7,650 nucleotides of DNA from Chromatiaceae bacterium (GTDB taxonomy: Bacteria; Pseudomonadota; Gammaproteobacteria; Chromatiales; Chromatiaceae). The position numbers and the translations under genes are program-made. The DNA lies in assembly GCA_016880695.1 (NCBI GenBank), contig JAEHCY010000058.1:1-7650 (forward strand). The letters run 5' to 3'. Below are positions 5,927 through 7,650 of the stretch, in pieces. Numbering within the stretch: position 1 is the stretch's first letter; each line of letters opens with the position of its first letter. The notes beneath the pieces were generated by a model. It saw nothing but the letters and a program-made list of their open reading frames with translations. It had not been told where the DNA came from and ran no database searches.

Positions 5927-6550
5927 ATGAATGCCCTCGCCGACTCCCTACGCCACGAACTCTGCCTGTGGCCGTACGAGGACGCGGCGCTCAGCGGCTA
6001 CGTGTTGTTGTTTCAAGGTACTGCCAGGATGTGGGACGTGGAGCAGGGTGGGGCCAGACGGGTGGGCGAGATCCGCGGCTATCGCCTCGACCTAATGGCC
6101 GCGCGGTACGAAGGTTTCGACCAGTCGACCCTGTTGCGCCGCGTTTCTCCCGAGATCGCGGAGTTTACCGAAACGGTGCTGGGTGTCTCCGGTTGCCTGC
6201 TCCCCCCCTCTGGGGACGACGACCTCGAAAGGATGCGGTGTGACGGCATCGTCTACATCTCGCAGCTCGAGGTTGCCAAGGATCTCCGCGGGCGGGGCAT
6301 TGGGTCGGGGCTTCTGCGCCGGTTGGGCTCGATGATCGATCTCACTGGATGTTTCGTTGTCCTCAAGGCCGCACCTCTGGTGAGCGACTACGACGCCCCG
6401 GTGACCCCCGTCGAGGTGGAGCAGGTCCAGAACTTCTACCGCCGGCAGGGTTTCCAACCGGGCGGTGGCGGGTTTATGGTCAAGGATGCGCGGCTCTGCG
6501 AAGTGATCCGCAAACGGCTTTTGGGCCGGGCTCAGGGCCAAAAGAGCTGA
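5927..6550 (+). CDS. GNAT-family N-acetyltransferase
   Basis: The protein is 207 aa from ATG 5927. The GNAT motif A lies at about 107-130: GIVYISQLEVAKDLRGRGIG, where RGRGIG (121-126) is the acetyl-CoA pyrophosphate loop, followed by the helix SGLLRRLGSMI. Motif B appears near the C-terminus as VQNFYRRQGF at 167-176, with the usual aromatic residue. An earlier GEIRGYRLDL at 48-57 fits the beta-strand before motif A. The acetyl acceptor (small molecule, protein or antibiotic) cannot be inferred. The segment between about 58 and 105 is longer than in minimal GNAT domains. A GTG at 5894 with AAGG six bases upstream would add 11 residues, but codon use turns typical only after the ATG. The 3' end faces sufE across a 57-base convergent gap. 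Confidence 0.78.
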   Translation: MNALADSLRHELCLWPYEDAALSGYVLLFQGTARMWDVEQGGARRVGEIRGYRLDLMAARYEGFDQSTLLRRVSPEIAEFTETVLGVSGCLLPPSGDDDLERMRCDGIVYISQLEVAKDLRGRGIGSGLLRRLGSMIDLTGCFVVLKAAPLVSDYDAPVTPVEVEQVQNFYRRQGFQPGGGGFMVKDARLCEVIRKRLLGRAQGQKS

Positions 6551-6570
6551 TCGGCGGGGGGGCTGCCGAC

Positions 6571-6599
6571 GGGTCCGCACCAGTTGCGGCGTGAAACCC
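6571..6599. terminator. Possible shared hairpin between convergent genes
   Basis: In the gap between the acetyltransferase gene and sufE, CCGCA (6575-6579) and TGCGG (6585-6589) form a perfect inner stem with loop CCAGT. GGGT (6571-6574) and ACCC (6596-6599) can close it from outside. There is no T-run on either strand, so an intrinsic bidirectional terminator is only suggested by position and structure. Confidence 0.3.
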
Positions 6600-6607
6600 G
6601 CGCTCAG

Positions 6608-7024
6608 TTAGTGGAGGAAGGTGCTCGCTTGCGCCTTCATCTTGTCGACAATGGCGTAGACGCCGACGTGACGGCTCGGGCTCAGGTGTTTGCCCAGGCT
6701 AAGTGAGTCGAATAGCTGGTCAACATCCATTTCCACGATCATGCTTGGCATTTTGCCGGAAAAAAGCCTGATCAGCAGGGCTACCACGCCCTTGATGATG
6801 GCGGTGTCGCAGTAGCCGCGGAAGCGCAGGTCGGCGGGATGCTCCGGGTCTGGGCGGGCGGCTACGAACACGGTGCTCATGCACTGCTTCACCCGATTAT
6901 CCTCGACCATCTCCGACTCTGGCATGGGCTCGAGCCGCTCGCCTAGCTCTACCAGGTACTGGTAGCGCGACTCCCAGTCCCCAAGGAGGTCGAACGCCTC
7001 GATGACGTCCGCGATCTCGGTCAT
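6608..7024 (-). CDS. sufE: SufE-family cysteine desulfurase sulfur acceptor
   Basis: The 138-aa protein has the length and fold signature of SufE/CsdE. The N-terminal MTEIADVIEAFDLLGDWESR and YQYLVELGERL are the conserved helices. DNRVKQCMSTVFV contains the sulfur-accepting cysteine (C48), and RGYCDTAIIKGVVALLIRLF matches the family's central strand and helix. SufE takes persulfide sulfur from the desulfurase SufS (or CsdE from CsdA) and stimulates it, in the cytoplasm. The residue before the active cysteine is Gln; in the SufE proteins I remember best it is Gly. The open frame reaches 7102, but the extra 26 residues overlap iscA, so ATG 7022-7024 is chosen. It starts 16 bases after the iscA stop, which indicates one operon. 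No desulfurase gene is in the window; it may lie elsewhere. Confidence 0.92.
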   Translation of the reverse strand: MTEIADVIEAFDLLGDWESRYQYLVELGERLEPMPESEMVEDNRVKQCMSTVFVAARPDPEHPADLRFRGYCDTAIIKGVVALLIRLFSGKMPSMIVEMDVDQLFDSLSLGKHLSPSRHVGVYAIVDKMKAQASTFLH

Positions 7025-7040
7025 CGCCGGGGTCCAGTAG

Positions 7041-7367
7041 CTAGAGGCTAAAGGATTCGCCGCAGCCACAGGTGTTTTTGATATTGGGGTTGCGGAACTC
7101 AAAGCCCCGGTTGAGGGCGTTGGTCTTCACAAAGTCGATCTCGGTGCCGTCGAGGCGTTCGAGACTGGCTTTATCGACCACGACCCGAATGCCGTAGCTC
7201 TCGAACACCTCATCATCGTTCTCGATCGCCTCTGCATAGTCGACCACATAGGCGAAACCGCTGCATCCGCTCTTTTTGGTCGCTACCCGTAGCCCAATAC
7301 CACGACCCCGCTGCTCGAGCATTCGAGCCACATGCGTGGCGGCCGCTTCGGTGAGATGCACGCTCAT
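7041..7367 (-). CDS. iscA: A-type Fe-S cluster carrier protein, IscA-like
   Basis: The 108-aa protein is a full-length A-type carrier. It has SGCSGFAYVVDY with the first conserved cysteine (C35) and the C-terminal NPNIKNTCGCGESFSL with the paired cysteines C100 and C102. It also carries GIGLRVATKKSG, VVVDKASLERLDG and TEIDFVKTNALNRGF. It resembles E. coli IscA (which starts MSITLS and ends CGCGESFHV) more than SufA or ErpA. These cytoplasmic proteins receive clusters from the ISC or SUF scaffold and pass them to apo-proteins. Pairing with sufE suggests it serves a SUF-type pathway, so the symbol sufA could also be used. The ATG at 7365-7367 has GGAAA four bases upstream and lies first in the iscA-sufE pair. 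Confidence 0.93.
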   Translation of the reverse strand: MSVHLTEAAATHVARMLEQRGRGIGLRVATKKSGCSGFAYVVDYAEAIENDDEVFESYGIRVVVDKASLERLDGTEIDFVKTNALNRGFEFRNPNIKNTCGCGESFSL

Positions 7368-7385
7368 GGGTTTCCGATCAACCTC

Positions 7386-7413
7386 GTCATAAACGTTACT
7401 GCTTAGAGCTCAA
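7386..7413 (-). promoter_or_regulatory. Candidate promoter for iscA-sufE
   Basis: Read on the minus strand, TTGAGC (7408-7413) and TATGAC (7386-7391) are 16 bases apart and each matches the sigma-70 consensus at four of six positions. The predicted start would fall about 10-15 bases before the iscA ATG. The 118-base gap to the upstream gene leaves room for a separate promoter, but cotranscription is also possible. Confidence 0.3.
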
Positions 7414-7485
7414 TGTTGGTTGCGCCGACTGGACAATTCAACCCCAGCGGTATACCACACTCTGATAGGCGGGTTCCCGAATCGC

Positions 7486-7650
7486 TCAGTGGCGCCGGCG
7501 GTCGCCTTCGTGGGTTGCCCCAAGCTCCAGGAAGGCGGCCAGTAGCTTCGCGCGTTGGTCCAGCTCGATCGCTTCAACCAGTGCCTGCTTGTCTCCTGGG
7601 TGAAGGGGTAGGTGGGCGGCGAGGAGGTTGATCAGATCGGCATCGTTCAG
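7486..7650 (-). CDS. C-terminal end of a probable LON-substrate-binding-domain protein
   Basis: The final 54 residues of a protein enter from the right edge: LNDADLINLLAAHLPLHPGD, then KQALVEAIELDQRAKLLAAF and LELGATHEGDRRRH, stop at 7486-7488. The pattern of a helix ending in NLLAAHLPL, a polar turn with KQAL, then a leucine-rich helix is what follows the LON substrate-binding domain in small stand-alone proteins of the peptidase S16 N-terminal type. Such proteins lack the Lon ATPase and protease domains. The identifying domain lies outside the window, so the name rests on this short tail. It is on the same strand as iscA, 118 bases upstream. Confidence 0.5.
   Translation of the reverse strand: MNDADLINLLAAHLPLHPGDKQALVEAIELDQRAKLLAAFLELGATHEGDRRRH

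Noticed and set aside
7450..7478. IscR type-2-like site upstream of iscA
   Set aside because: A CCnYA half and a TRnG half are present, but the spacing is one base off the motif as I remember it and the second GG is broken, so I cannot support it.

Overview
The window is GC-rich and densely coding, with third codon positions mostly G or C. It looks like an ordinary chromosomal stretch of a gammaproteobacterium. EttA, RlmKL (a fused RlmL+RlmK, as in Gammaproteobacteria) and an IscA/SufE pair all point that way. The protein style recalls sulfur-oxidising or purple sulfur lineages, but that is an impression from memory and not a search result. I see no insertion sequence, phage gene, CRISPR array, tRNA or rRNA.

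Layout. 1-549 (-): N-terminal 183 residues of the translational throttle ATPase EttA. 641-1228 (+): class II aldolase/adducin-family protein, whose 3' end overlaps by 22 bases the convergent 3' end of a SAM-dependent methyltransferase (1207-2028, -). Just upstream of the methyltransferase on the same strand is a very short ORF of 46-57 codons (2094-2234 or 2267, -) with strong coding-type codon use. Divergent from it is a cupin-like protein (2258-2803, +). 2804-3032 is an AT-richer regulatory-looking stretch with a 9-codon ORF behind a very strong ribosome binding site, a near-perfect inverted repeat and a candidate promoter. It leads to an unrecognised 101-aa protein rich in His/Cys pairs (3033-3338, +). 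3465-5636 (+): the bifunctional 23S rRNA methyltransferase RlmKL. 5637-5926: non-coding, with a degenerate REP-like element. 5927-6550 (+): GNAT-family acetyltransferase. On the minus strand, an iscA-sufE pair for Fe-S cluster assembly (7365-7041, then 7024-6608) is preceded by the C-terminal end of a LON-substrate-binding-domain protein (7486-7650, window edge).

Functionally the window mixes translation (EttA, RlmKL), Fe-S cluster biogenesis (IscA, SufE) and several poorly characterised enzymes. The only clear operon is iscA-sufE, with a 16-base gap. No complete new multi-gene system can be claimed. The stretch most worth a second look is 2094-3340: a hidden small gene, an orphan His/Cys protein and an operator-like palindrome, none of which has an obvious annotation.
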